DNA of 64,000 nt, from the NCBI RefSeq assembly GCF_026319305.1, contig NZ_JAPDMV010000012.1:1-64000 (forward strand). Direction: 5' to 3'. The notes beneath the pieces are model-generated. The model ran no database searches. It was not told the origin of the DNA and saw only the letters and a list, made by a program, of their open reading frames with translations. Shown piece by piece: positions 35,908-44,518 of the stretch (positions are counted from its first letter, which is position 1; each line of letters begins with the position of its first letter). Origin of the DNA: Methylophaga sp. OBS4. GTDB taxonomy: Bacteria; Pseudomonadota; Gammaproteobacteria; Nitrosococcales; Methylophagaceae. Position numbers and translations under genes: made by a program.

Positions 35908-36339
35908 ATGAAAATCAAACCAAATAAAGGTTTCACATTAATAGAACTCATGATTGTGGTTGTGGTTGTGGGTGTCTTGGCTGCAATCGCACTTCCTGCA
36001 TACCAGGAATATGCCAAGCGGGCCCGAAGAGCTGATGCGAAAACCAGCCTTTTAGAAGTGCAATTAGCCCAAGAGAAATACCGGGCAAATAATCCTACCT
36101 TCACGACTGACTTAACTGACCTTGGCTATGCGGGCGCGAGCAATCAACCGTCTAAAGAGGGTTATTACATCATCGACCTTCCGGCAGCAGCCAGTGCAGC
36201 CGCTTACACTATCACCGCAGCAATTAATAATAATTCGGCTCAGGCCGGCGATGAATGTGGCACTTTCACGATCACCGTCAATAACTCGGGCGAGAATTAT
36301 ACGGCGGATGGTGACGATTCTGACTGTTGGAACAGATAA
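35908..36339 (+). CDS. pilE: Type IV major-pilin-like protein PilE
   Basis: Prepilin of 143 residues. The leader MKIKPNKG is cut before [22 protein letters not shown], followed by [29 protein letters not shown], the PilE form seen beside fimT in many gammaproteobacteria. Two Cys (in GDECGTF and DSDCWNR at the C-terminus) would form the D-region disulfide loop. ATG 35908 is preferred over an upstream TTG. Its stop abuts the stop of the convergent fimT-like gene at 36340. It may be a minor or an accessory pilin rather than the main one. Confidence 0.9.
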   Translation: MKIKPNKGFTLIELMIVVVVVGVLAAIALPAYQEYAKRARRADAKTSLLEVQLAQEKYRANNPTFTTDLTDLGYAGASNQPSKEGYYIIDLPAAASAAAYTITAAINNNSAQAGDECGTFTITVNNSGENYTADGDDSDCWNR

Positions 36340-36894
36340 TTAGCTACAAACCAGGTTATCGCCGGATGAGTCCTCCTCAATACCATCGCCATTGCTGTCT
36401 TCGGAAGTTCTGACTCTGGCGGTTTTACTCACAATTACCGCACGGGCAAAACGTTCATCACCATCATCAGGACAAAGTTTAAAAGTGCCATTATGAGAGC
36501 TGGTCAGGCCGCTAGTTCGAAACCGAATGTAGTTGTCTGAACCAAATGCCGACCAACTCAGTAAATAATTATTGCCCAGTTGGCCTGAAGTGATAACAAT
36601 CTCATCTGCGTCCCTAGCCCCATCAGCATTTTTATCACTAAAAACTATCCAGCCATCCGACCAGTTGCCGCCACAATTTTGTTTATCGGCGCTTTTACAG
36701 ATGGTGACGACTTGGTTTCGTTTTATTGCTTCGCTTCTTGCCAGGTAGATCAACACAACCAGGGTATTGACCTCCCCTGTCACATGTTGACTGCGAAGCA
36801 TAGTTGAAAACGAAGGCGCGGCGACAGCCGCCAGAATAGCCGTAATGGCCACAACGATCAGCAATTCGATGAGCGTCAATCCATGACTGTTCAT
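36340..36894 (-). CDS. GspH/FimT-family pseudopilin, second copy
   Basis: A 184-residue minor pilin with leader MNSHG and mature LTLIELLIVVAITAILAAVAAPSF. LIYLARSEAIKRNQVVTIC is the FimT/FimU signature and CGGNWSDGWIVFSDKNADG is also typical of the family. It has a calcium-loop match DKNADGARDADE at 87-98 and another DxNxDG motif near 166. It is convergent with pilE and separated from the other minor pilins, so it is likely on its own transcript. An unexplained spacer of about 200 bp lies upstream, before pgpA. Confidence 0.9.
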   Translation of the reverse strand: MNSHGLTLIELLIVVAITAILAAVAAPSFSTMLRSQHVTGEVNTLVVLIYLARSEAIKRNQVVTICKSADKQNCGGNWSDGWIVFSDKNADGARDADEIVITSGQLGNNYLLSWSAFGSDNYIRFRTSGLTSSHNGTFKLCPDDGDERFARAVIVSKTARVRTSEDSNGDGIEEDSSGDNLVCS

Positions 36895-37095
36895 TTCGAA
36901 TATCCTTATTCAAAATCAAGTCGTTTAAATCTGCCACAGAACCTCCGCAATGGCAAATAGTTGGCCTAGCTCCCATGTGAATAAGCGTAGCCGGGGGGCT
37001 CAGCTATCATTTCCACCCCGTCGAGAAATATCCAGTGACCTCCGGGTCGAAAATGACTGGTCTTCATGCCTGTTTTATGGCATTTCCTTGTACAA

Positions 37096-37587
37096 TCAAC
37101 TCGGCAATATAACAAAGACTTGCAGGACAATCGCCGCATAGATTCCGGCCAGCACATCATCAAGCATAATGCCCAGACCGCCATGCAACTTTCTGTCTGC
37201 AAGTGAAATCGGCCAGGGCTTCCAGATATCAAATAATCGGAACAATACAAAGCCGATCACCATCCATTGCCAGCCCGCAGGTGCCGCTGTCATGGTCACC
37301 AGATAACCGACAATTTCGTCCCAGACCACCGCGGATGGATCATCACTGCCCAACCAGTCCGCCGCCTGCTGACAAATCCAGATACCGGCGATAAAAGCCA
37401 AAACAGTCAGCAAAAGATAAACCGGCAGCGACAGATCTTTCATCAACCAGAATAAAGGTAACGCCGCCAATGTGCCGAAAGTCCCCGGCGCGAGGGGTGC
37501 CAGGCCACTGCCAAAACCATACGCCAGAAAACAGGCAGGTCGCCTCAATAAGGCCTTAAAGCTAACTTCAGGCCGAGAAGTGGTCAT
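37096..37587 (-). CDS. pgpA: Phosphatidylglycerophosphatase A
   Basis: Membrane phosphatase that makes phosphatidylglycerol. In 163 residues it has FLAYGFGSGLAPLAPGTFGTLAALPLFW near the start, DDPSAVVWDEIVGYL with the conserved acidic residues, and FRLFDIWKPWPISLADRKLHGGLGIMLDDVLAG near the end; about four membrane helices. The start overlaps the thiL end by 20 bp, the usual thiL-pgpA coupling. Confidence 0.95.
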   Translation of the reverse strand: MTTSRPEVSFKALLRRPACFLAYGFGSGLAPLAPGTFGTLAALPLFWLMKDLSLPVYLLLTVLAFIAGIWICQQAADWLGSDDPSAVVWDEIVGYLVTMTAAPAGWQWMVIGFVLFRLFDIWKPWPISLADRKLHGGLGIMLDDVLAGIYAAIVLQVFVILPS

Positions 37588-38539
37588 ATCCTGTCCTTAG
37601 ATTTTCCAATGCGATTTCCTGCAGATCTTTTCCTATCAATTTCAGTCCCGGCTCATCAGTGATTTCGCCAATACAGGTGATATTGTCACAACTGGCATCC
37701 AACTGGCCGGCTAAAGTTCGTGGCACAGTAAAGCACAGCTCATAATCATCACCCGAACTCAATGCCAATTGATGCGCTGTTGATGAATCCAGTTTAGTTA
37801 GTGCCGGAGACAATGGTAGACGGTCAAGCTGAACAATCGCACCTTTATGACTTTTGTCGAGAATATGGCCCAGATCGGCCAACAGGCCGTCTGAGATATC
37901 GATAGCGGCATGAGCAATACCCAGCAATTTCGGTGAAATATCTATTCTCGGCGTTGGCCGCTCCAGGCGCTGTTGCAGGTATTGCCAGTCCCGCTCATCT
38001 AAAACATCCTGTTGCCAGTTCTGCAAGCGTGTTTGCAACGCGGCACCGGCATCACCCAAAGTACCTGTTACATAAATCAAATCACCTACTTGAGCAGTGT
38101 CACGTCGTAAAACATGTGTTTTATCAACCAGGCCATGCACTTGAATGCTGATGGTCAGTGGTCCACGGGTGGTATCGCCGCCCACCAGCTGAATCTGGTG
38201 TTGTAATGCCAGCTCAGCCAAGCCACGGGCAAAGCTTTCAAGCCAGTCTTCGTTAACTTCCGGTAAAGTCAAAGCCAGAGTAAACCAGACAGGTTTAGCC
38301 CCCATCGCAGCCAAGTCACTCAATCCGACCGCCAGGCTTTTATAGCCCAGACTAATCGGATCGACATCGGCAAAAAAATGAACGCCCTCTACCAGGGTAT
38401 CGATAGAAACGGCAATATTTTTATCCGGCGGGCAGGCAAGCACAGCACAATCATCGCCAATACCCACCACAACGTCATCACGCGAAACAGTGAGTTTGGC
38501 AAAATATTGTTCAATCAGAGAAAATTCGGATAGGGCCAA
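37568..38539 (-). CDS. thiL: Thiamine-monophosphate kinase
   Basis: Phosphorylates thiamine monophosphate to TPP, the last step of thiamine cofactor synthesis or salvage. The 323-residue product has VVGIGDDCAVLACP, SIDTLVEGVHFF, VGLSDLAAMGAKPVWFTLALTLP and LVGGDTTRGPLTISI, the ATP/Mg binding blocks of the PurM-like family. It belongs to the ribH-nusB-thiL-pgpA group. It links functionally to the thiamine uptake locus at 57074-60859. Confidence 0.96.
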   Translation of the reverse strand: MALSEFSLIEQYFAKLTVSRDDVVVGIGDDCAVLACPPDKNIAVSIDTLVEGVHFFADVDPISLGYKSLAVGLSDLAAMGAKPVWFTLALTLPEVNEDWLESFARGLAELALQHQIQLVGGDTTRGPLTISIQVHGLVDKTHVLRRDTAQVGDLIYVTGTLGDAGAALQTRLQNWQQDVLDERDWQYLQQRLERPTPRIDISPKLLGIAHAAIDISDGLLADLGHILDKSHKGAIVQLDRLPLSPALTKLDSSTAHQLALSSGDDYELCFTVPRTLAGQLDASCDNITCIGEITDEPGLKLIGKDLQEIALENLRTGYDHFSA

Positions 38540-38726
38540 GCCTGACTCCCTTCAAGTTTCACGAACAACTTGTCTCCTGCATGGCCAGCGCCTGCTGATA
38601 CATAAAATAATTGTTCGCTAATCCAGGTTCTTTAATTCCGAGATGCCTCCACTGCGGTCGGCACGACACCACTACTGACTCACGAGCGGTGTCACCCTGA
38701 AGGTAGCCGAAGGGTCTCTCGCACTA

Positions 38727-39179
38727 TTACTTTTTCGCTCGTGCCGCTTTGGCAGCCTGATATTCATGAGGACGCAATTTAGCCCCCATCTTATCCAGCA
38801 CACCGTTGACGTATTTATGGCCCTGCTCGCCACCGAAAGACTTAGCCAGTTCCACCGCTTCATTCAGAACAACGCGGTAAGGAATTTCCGGCAGATGCAT
38901 AAATTCAAACACTGCCAGTCTCAACACCGAGATTTCCACCGGGTCAACCGCAGCCAAATCACGATCAACGGCTTCAGCCAGCGCCGCATCAATCGCTTCA
39001 CGATGTTCCGTGGTGCCTTGAATCAGCGTAGTAAAATATTTTATGTCGATTTTGTCAGTATATTCAGCGGTGACAAATTCGAGCGCATCCTTTTCAGGAG
39101 CCTCATCATTAACCACTGCCTGATACAGCGCCTGAACAGCTGCCCGACGGGCCTTGGTGCGTGGTAATCCTCCGGCCAT
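38727..39179 (-). CDS. nusB: Transcription antitermination protein NusB
   Basis: Component of the rRNA antitermination complex with NusE/S10. The 150-residue all-helical protein includes ARRAAVQALYQAVV, EISVLRLAVFEFMHLPEIPYRVVLNEAVELAKSFGGEQGHKYVNGVLDKM, and a basic C-terminal tail. Its start follows directly on the ribH stop. A 187-bp gap to thiL contains nothing I recognise except short inverted segments. Confidence 0.96.
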   Translation of the reverse strand: MAGGLPRTKARRAAVQALYQAVVNDEAPEKDALEFVTAEYTDKIDIKYFTTLIQGTTEHREAIDAALAEAVDRDLAAVDPVEISVLRLAVFEFMHLPEIPYRVVLNEAVELAKSFGGEQGHKYVNGVLDKMGAKLRPHEYQAAKAARAKK

Positions 39180-39662
39180 TTATTTACCAGCCTCGATGAC
39201 TCGTAATACATTGACCATTTCAATCACCCCCATCGCCGCTTCAGCGCCTTTATTACCCGCTTTGGTGCCTGCGCGTTCAATAGCCTGTTCAATCGTATCA
39301 ACGGTCAACACTCCAAATGAAACCGGCATATCCAGTTGCAAAGCCAACTGTCCCAGACCTTTGGAACATTCACCGGCCACATATTCAAAATGAGGCGTGC
39401 CACCGCGGATCACTGCGCCTAGAGCAATAATCGCGTCATATTTCCCGGTACGTCCCATACGCTGCACTGCCAAAGGAATTTCAACGGCTCCGGGCACACG
39501 GGCTAAGTCGATATCAGCCTCGCTGGCACCGTGGCGCACCAGACAGTCGATAGCACCGGAAATCAGATTATCCACCACAAAGTCGTTAAAACGACCGGCT
39601 ACGATACCCACTCGCAGTCCTTTGGCAGAAAAATCACCAGAAAATGTCGTGACATTACTCAT
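39180..39662 (-). CDS. ribH: 6,7-dimethyl-8-ribityllumazine synthase
   Basis: Penultimate enzyme of riboflavin synthesis; the 160-residue subunit forms a large shell. Motifs include [53 protein letters not shown] and [31 protein letters not shown]. It is immediately followed by nusB on the minus strand, a standard pairing. Confidence 0.97.
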   Translation of the reverse strand: MSNVTTFSGDFSAKGLRVGIVAGRFNDFVVDNLISGAIDCLVRHGASEADIDLARVPGAVEIPLAVQRMGRTGKYDAIIALGAVIRGGTPHFEYVAGECSKGLGQLALQLDMPVSFGVLTVDTIEQAIERAGTKAGNKGAEAAMGVIEMVNVLRVIEAGK

Positions 39663-39736
39663 TATTTTTAAAGATCCATAAACATTTGATTAAAAGACAT
39701 TGTACTAAGTTTGCTCTGATATTACCTAACGCCTGA

Positions 39737-40609
39737 TCACAGCCAGCGTTTAGGCACACCCTGTTGTTTGTTTTTGGCAAACGGCAACCCTTCCGGATCG
39801 GCCTGAATCGTCACCCATTCATAAGGTTCGCGGTCAATTCGCACCGCCGTTAGAGTTTCACCCCATACCGCGCCACTGTCGAGTGAAAACACATTGCCAT
39901 ACTGCCCTACGCCCAGCGTCGACCAATGACCAAACACAATCCGGTCATCGGCACTGGCACGATTTGGCATTTCAAACCAGGGTTTTTGATGGAGAGGTTT
40001 GTTTTCCGGTGCCCCTTTGAACTTGAGCGCAAGACGGCCATCCTCATGACAATAACGCAGGCGCGTAAAGCAGTTGGTGATAAAACGCAGGCGATCCCAG
40101 CCGGTCAGCTCAGTTGACCAGCGTTTAGGTTTATTGCCGTACATATGCTCAAAAAAATCACGCCAGTTATCACTTTTGATAATGGCTTCAACTTCTGCGG
40201 CATAACTCAGTGCTTCGGAAATTGACCACTCCGGCGGCAGACCTGCATGCACCATGCTGAAATTCAATACGGGGTCATGATAAAAAAGCCGCTGTTGCCG
40301 CAGCCAGCCCACCAGTTCGTCACAATCAGGTGCCTTTAGCACCGACTCGATGGTATCCATATGATGCTGGAATTCAACCACACCCGCCGCATTAGCAAGC
40401 AGATGCAAATCATGGTTACCCAGCACCGGCACGCAACTGTCTCCCAGCTGTTTGGCCAGTCTTAATACATCAACGGAATTGGGCCCGCGGTTAACCAAAT
40501 CGCCTGCCAGCCAGATTTGATCAGCAGCCGGATCGAACTGTATCCGATCCAGCATCTTGATCAATTCGTCATAACAACCCTGTACATCGCCAATCGCGTA
40601 GACTGCCAT
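39737..40609 (-). CDS. apaH: Bis(5'-nucleosyl)-tetraphosphatase, symmetrical (ApaH)
   Basis: Hydrolyses Ap4A to two ADP and also removes Np4-type RNA caps. In 290 residues it has the metallophosphatase blocks YAIGDVQGCYDEL, IWLAGDLVNRGPNS, PVLGNHDLHLLA and MVHAGLPPEWS, and the DSGAVWGETLTAVRID end block of ApaH. It is not linked here to ksgA or apaG, its usual neighbours in enterobacteria. Confidence 0.96.
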   Translation of the reverse strand: MAVYAIGDVQGCYDELIKMLDRIQFDPAADQIWLAGDLVNRGPNSVDVLRLAKQLGDSCVPVLGNHDLHLLANAAGVVEFQHHMDTIESVLKAPDCDELVGWLRQQRLFYHDPVLNFSMVHAGLPPEWSISEALSYAAEVEAIIKSDNWRDFFEHMYGNKPKRWSTELTGWDRLRFITNCFTRLRYCHEDGRLALKFKGAPENKPLHQKPWFEMPNRASADDRIVFGHWSTLGVGQYGNVFSLDSGAVWGETLTAVRIDREPYEWVTIQADPEGLPFAKNKQQGVPKRWL

Positions 40610-40623
40610 GACGTCCCCTGTAC

Positions 40624-41103
40624 TCAGCGCCGACGATAGAGTGGTTCTGGTCTCAGCACGGTTGCCTGATAACTTTCACTGAAAGCATCGAAGGCAGTCA
40701 GCGCATTGGTCAATCGGTTGGGGTTGGCGAGCTCAAAACTGTTGATGCCGCATTGCGACATATAGAACAGCTGATCATGCAACACATCACCCTGGGCGCG
40801 AATTTCAGCCTTGAAGTTATATCGCTCACGCAACAAACGCGCGTAGGAGTAGCAGCGGCCATCAGTGAAAACAGGAAACAGCAACACAATCAGCGAAAAA
40901 TGCGCCAAATCCGGTATAACCTCTTCCAGCGGATCGTCGCCGCTCAAACGCAGGCCCAAGCCACCCTCATGGTGAACCAGCGTTTCATGTTGCTCCTGCC
41001 AGCGTGACAGCGAGACAGTGATATTACCGGCAACCAGCTCCGCTTCATCATCCAGATGCAGCCAGTTATCCTCGACAATTTCACGATCTTTAATTATCTG
41101 CAT
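40624..41103 (-). CDS. DUF934 protein linked to sulfite reductase
   Basis: A 159-residue protein of the DUF934 family, which is regularly encoded next to cysI-type sulfite reductases and is thought to act in sulfite reduction. Family blocks are visible: LRLSGDDPLEEVIPDLAHFSLIVLLFPVFTDGRCYSYARLLRERY and GDVLHDQLFYMSQCGINSFEL. ATG 41103 overlaps the cysI end by 14 bp. Biochemical function is not established. Confidence 0.9.
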   Translation of the reverse strand: MQIIKDREIVEDNWLHLDDEAELVAGNITVSLSRWQEQHETLVHHEGGLGLRLSGDDPLEEVIPDLAHFSLIVLLFPVFTDGRCYSYARLLRERYNFKAEIRAQGDVLHDQLFYMSQCGINSFELANPNRLTNALTAFDAFSESYQATVLRPEPLYRRR

Positions 41104-42742
41104 ATACACGCTCCTTGAATGGGTCAATGCCGACCCGACGAACGGTGGCCAGGAAAGATTCATCTTCAAATCGAAGTTCAACATAGGTATCTATCAACTG
41201 AGACACGGTATCAACCACTTCCTCTTGAGGAATAGCTTTACCCAGCCGTTCACCCAGTGAAGCATCAGCTTCAGAGCTGCCGCCCAGCGTGAACTGATAC
41301 CACTCTTCGCCTTTCTTATCGACACCGAGAATGCCGATATGACCGACACTCTGATGAGCACAACCGTTCATACAACCGGAGAATTTGATTTTGATATCGC
41401 CCAGATCGTAAAGATAATCCAGATCATCAAAACGATCGGCAATCGCTTTCGATATGGGAATTGATTTGGCATTAGCCAGGCCGCAGTAATCCAGGCCCGG
41501 ACAGCAAATAATATCGGTCAGCGTATTGATATTCGGCGTCGCCAGATTGTCTGCCTGCAGCCGCAGCCACAAAGCATAGAGATCGGCCTGTTTCACATCG
41601 GTATACACCAGATTCTGCGTATGGGTGGAGCGTACTTCGCCCATGCTGAATTCATCTGCCAGATCAGCGATTACATCCAGTTGTTCTGCGGTCACATCAC
41701 CCGGCGCAATACCCGGTGCTTTCAATGACACGTAAGCCACGCGGTAACCGGCTTGTTTATGAGCCACGGTGTTATGTTTGACCCAACGGGCAAAAGCTTC
41801 ATCTTCGGCCAGCATATGATCAAAGCTCTCGTCTTTGGCGGCATCTGCTTCGTATGCAGGCTCAGTGAAATACTGCTTGACCCGATCAATTTCTTTCTGG
41901 TCCAGTTGCAGCTGCTCGCGGATTTGCACCCATTCGGCTTCCACCAGTTCGCGAATATGATTGATACCATGTTCACGTACGGTAATTTTGATACGGGCTT
42001 TGAACTTGTTGTCGCGGCGGCCGAGACGGTTATAAACACGCAGAATCGCTTCCAGATAGGACAGCAGATCTTTTTTCTCAAGGAAAGAACGAATTCGCTG
42101 GCCGATAACCGGGGTACGGCCCAAACCACCGCCTACCAGTACTTCAAATCCGATTTCACCTTCGTGGTTTTTCACCAGATGCAGACCGATATCGTGCAGT
42201 TGTGTAGCAGCACGATCTTCTTGTCCGCCAATCACAGCAATCTTGAACTTACGCGGCAGATACGCAAACTCGGGATGAAAGGTTGACCATTGACGGATAA
42301 TCTCTGCCCATGGGCGTGGATCTTCAATTTCATCCGCATTCACGCCTGCCAGCTGATCCGATGTGGTGTTACGAATACAGTTACCGCTGCTTTGAATCGC
42401 GTGCATTTGCACTGTTGCCAGTTCAGCCAGAATCTCCGGCACATCTTCCAGCTTAGGCCAATTCATCTGAAAATTCTGACGCGTGGTAAAGTGGACATAT
42501 CCCTTGTCAAAACGGCGGGACACCTCTGCGATTTTACGTACTTGTTTCGACGACATCAGGCCGTAAGGGATGGCAATACGTAACATCGGTGCATGAAGCT
42601 GGATATACAGTCCATTCATCAAACGCAGGGGACGGAACTGCTCTTCAGTCAGCTCACCTGCTAAAAAGCGACGAGTCTGATCACGGAACTGCGCAACCCG
42701 CTGATCAACCATCGTTTGATCATACTTATCGTATTGATACAT
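41090..42742 (-). CDS. cysI: Assimilatory nitrite/sulfite reductase (CysI-type hemoprotein)
   Basis: Siroheme and 4Fe-4S enzyme that reduces sulfite to sulfide with six electrons. In 550 residues it has the N-terminal FTTRQNFQMNWPKLED (substrate/siroheme Arg region), SGNCIRNTTSDQLAGV, and the cluster ligands as CCPGLDYCGLA and KFSGCMNGCAHQSVGHIG. This is the shorter form paired with DUF934, likely using ferredoxin or another small donor rather than CysJ, which is not seen here. It is divergent from glcD. Confidence 0.93.
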   Translation of the reverse strand: MYQYDKYDQTMVDQRVAQFRDQTRRFLAGELTEEQFRPLRLMNGLYIQLHAPMLRIAIPYGLMSSKQVRKIAEVSRRFDKGYVHFTTRQNFQMNWPKLEDVPEILAELATVQMHAIQSSGNCIRNTTSDQLAGVNADEIEDPRPWAEIIRQWSTFHPEFAYLPRKFKIAVIGGQEDRAATQLHDIGLHLVKNHEGEIGFEVLVGGGLGRTPVIGQRIRSFLEKKDLLSYLEAILRVYNRLGRRDNKFKARIKITVREHGINHIRELVEAEWVQIREQLQLDQKEIDRVKQYFTEPAYEADAAKDESFDHMLAEDEAFARWVKHNTVAHKQAGYRVAYVSLKAPGIAPGDVTAEQLDVIADLADEFSMGEVRSTHTQNLVYTDVKQADLYALWLRLQADNLATPNINTLTDIICCPGLDYCGLANAKSIPISKAIADRFDDLDYLYDLGDIKIKFSGCMNGCAHQSVGHIGILGVDKKGEEWYQFTLGGSSEADASLGERLGKAIPQEEVVDTVSQLIDTYVELRFEDESFLATVRRVGIDPFKERVYADN

Positions 42743-43060
42743 TTATGCTCTCTAAACTCTATAAAACCGGACCGGTTATTATAACCGTGGCGGCATATAA
42801 CAGGAAATTATAAATAGCTATATCAATATTCCCGGTTTATCTATACCCGTGATACCTGAACGCCATGAGCAGTCGTCGACAAACAGTGTTTTTCTGCGCA
42901 ATTAAACGCTACAAGTGAATTTTGCGCGGTCATTTATGTTCAAAAAGGCTATAAGCGTTGTTTACAAGCAAACGACTTCATTACTCATTGATGGACTTTT
43001 TTCAAAGAACAACAAAGGCGAAAACGAAACATCAACAACGCCTGAATATGACAAAATGAC
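42743..43060. other. Intergenic region between cysI and glcD
   Basis: No gene seen in 318 bp between divergent genes. It contains the perfect operator-like palindrome CGGTTAT-T-ATAACCG (42773-42787) close to the cysI start, and TATATCAATATTCCC around 42819-42833, whose TATCAAT core recurs in the cysB/TSUP intergenic palindrome. Either could be a CysB site; neither is proven. Confidence 0.45.
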
Positions 43061-44518
43061 ATGATGAACAAACAACAGCTGATTGCAGCATTACAAGCTA
43101 TTTTGCCGGAAGACATCATACTTCACACCGAAGAGTCTCAGCGTCCTTTCGAATGTGACGGTCTGTCCGCTTATCGCCAGTTGCCTATGATCACGGTGTT
43201 ACCCGACACCATAACGCAAGTACAAGCCGTGGTGAAACTGTGTAATCAACAGCAGATTCCGTTGGTGGCGCGGGGGGCCGGCACCGGTCTGTCAGGCGGA
43301 GCCTTACCGCATGAAAATGGGGTATTGCTCAGCTTGGCCAAATTCAATCGGATCCTCAGCATCGATACCAATAACCGCAGTGCCCGAGTACAACCGGGCG
43401 TGCGCAATCTCGCCATATCTGAGGCCGTAGCGCCTTATGGCTATTATTATGCACCGGATCCCTCCTCACAAATTGCCTGCACCATCGGCGGCAATGTCGC
43501 CGAAAACGCCGGCGGCGTGCACTGTCTGAAATACGGCCTTACGGTACACAATATTCTGGAAATCAAAATCATCACCACTGATGGTGAACTGCTCACTATC
43601 GGCAGTCAGGCCTACGACAGCGCAGGTTATGATTTACTGGCCCTGATGACCGGATCCGAAGGTTTGCTCGGTATTATTGTTGAGGTCACGGTCAAACTGC
43701 TGCCGCAACCAGAACGCAAACAGGTCATCATGGCCGCATTTGATGATATCGCCAAGGCAGGGGCAGCCGTCGGTAACATTATTGCCGCCGGTATCATTCC
43801 GGCCGGACTGGAAATGATGGACAAACTAGCCATCCAGGCTGCTGAGGCCTTTATCCATGCCGGTTATCCGCTGGATGCGGAAGCGATTTTATTATGCGAA
43901 ATTGATGGTACCAACGAGGAAGTTTCAGAGCGTATCATGCAGGTTCATCATGTGCTGGAACAATGTGATTCCATTAGTTTTGCAACGGCAGAAAATGAAA
44001 CTCAGCGCCAGCAATTCTGGGCCGGACGCAAATCAGCTTTTCCAGCCGTGGGCCGTATCTCGCCTGATTATTATTGCATGGACGGCACGATACCTCGCCG
44101 ATACTTGCCTGCTGTGCTGACCAAAATCAAGCAACTGTCTAAAGAGTTTGATTTGCCGGTTGCTAATGTATTTCATGCCGGTGACGGCAATCTGCATCCT
44201 TTGATTCTCTATGATGCCAACAAACCGGGCGAGTTGGATAAAACCGAACTGTTCGGTGCCAAGATCCTGGAACTGTGCATAGAAGTGGGCGGCACTATCA
44301 CCGGCGAACACGGCGTCGGTATGGAAAAAATCAATCAGATGTGTACCCAGTTTGCTGCCAATGAACTGGCCCAGTTTCATGCCATCAAAGCTGCGTTCGA
44401 TCCGCAGGGGATTCTGAATCCAGGCAAAGCAGTGCCGACCCTGCATCGCTGCGCTGAACTGGGTGCCATGCATGTTCACCAGGGCCAGTTACCGCATCCC
44501 GAAATCGAGCGTTTCTAA
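43061..44518 (+). CDS. glcD: Glycolate oxidase subunit GlcD (FAD-linked)
   Basis: FAD subunit of glycolate dehydrogenase, oxidising glycolate (or D-lactate) to glyoxylate with electrons passed to the quinone pool. The 485-residue product has the VAO-type FAD block PLVARGAGTGLSGGALP and GGNVAENAGGVHCLKYG, and the C-terminal block FHAGDGNLHPLILYD plus GGTITGEHGVGMEKI. Two adjacent ATG codons (43061, 43064) could start it. The ATG of glcE overlaps its stop. Confidence 0.95.
   Translation: MMNKQQLIAALQAILPEDIILHTEESQRPFECDGLSAYRQLPMITVLPDTITQVQAVVKLCNQQQIPLVARGAGTGLSGGALPHENGVLLSLAKFNRILSIDTNNRSARVQPGVRNLAISEAVAPYGYYYAPDPSSQIACTIGGNVAENAGGVHCLKYGLTVHNILEIKIITTDGELLTIGSQAYDSAGYDLLALMTGSEGLLGIIVEVTVKLLPQPERKQVIMAAFDDIAKAGAAVGNIIAAGIIPAGLEMMDKLAIQAAEAFIHAGYPLDAEAILLCEIDGTNEEVSERIMQVHHVLEQCDSISFATAENETQRQQFWAGRKSAFPAVGRISPDYYCMDGTIPRRYLPAVLTKIKQLSKEFDLPVANVFHAGDGNLHPLILYDANKPGELDKTELFGAKILELCIEVGGTITGEHGVGMEKINQMCTQFAANELAQFHAIKAAFDPQGILNPGKAVPTLHRCAELGAMHVHQGQLPHPEIERF

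Noticed and set aside
36895-37095. Possible c-di-GMP (GEMM) riboswitch near the pilin genes
   Set aside because: Fragments such as GGCAAA and TAGCCGGGG occur but not in the required order or spacing, and strand does not suit the fimT gene.
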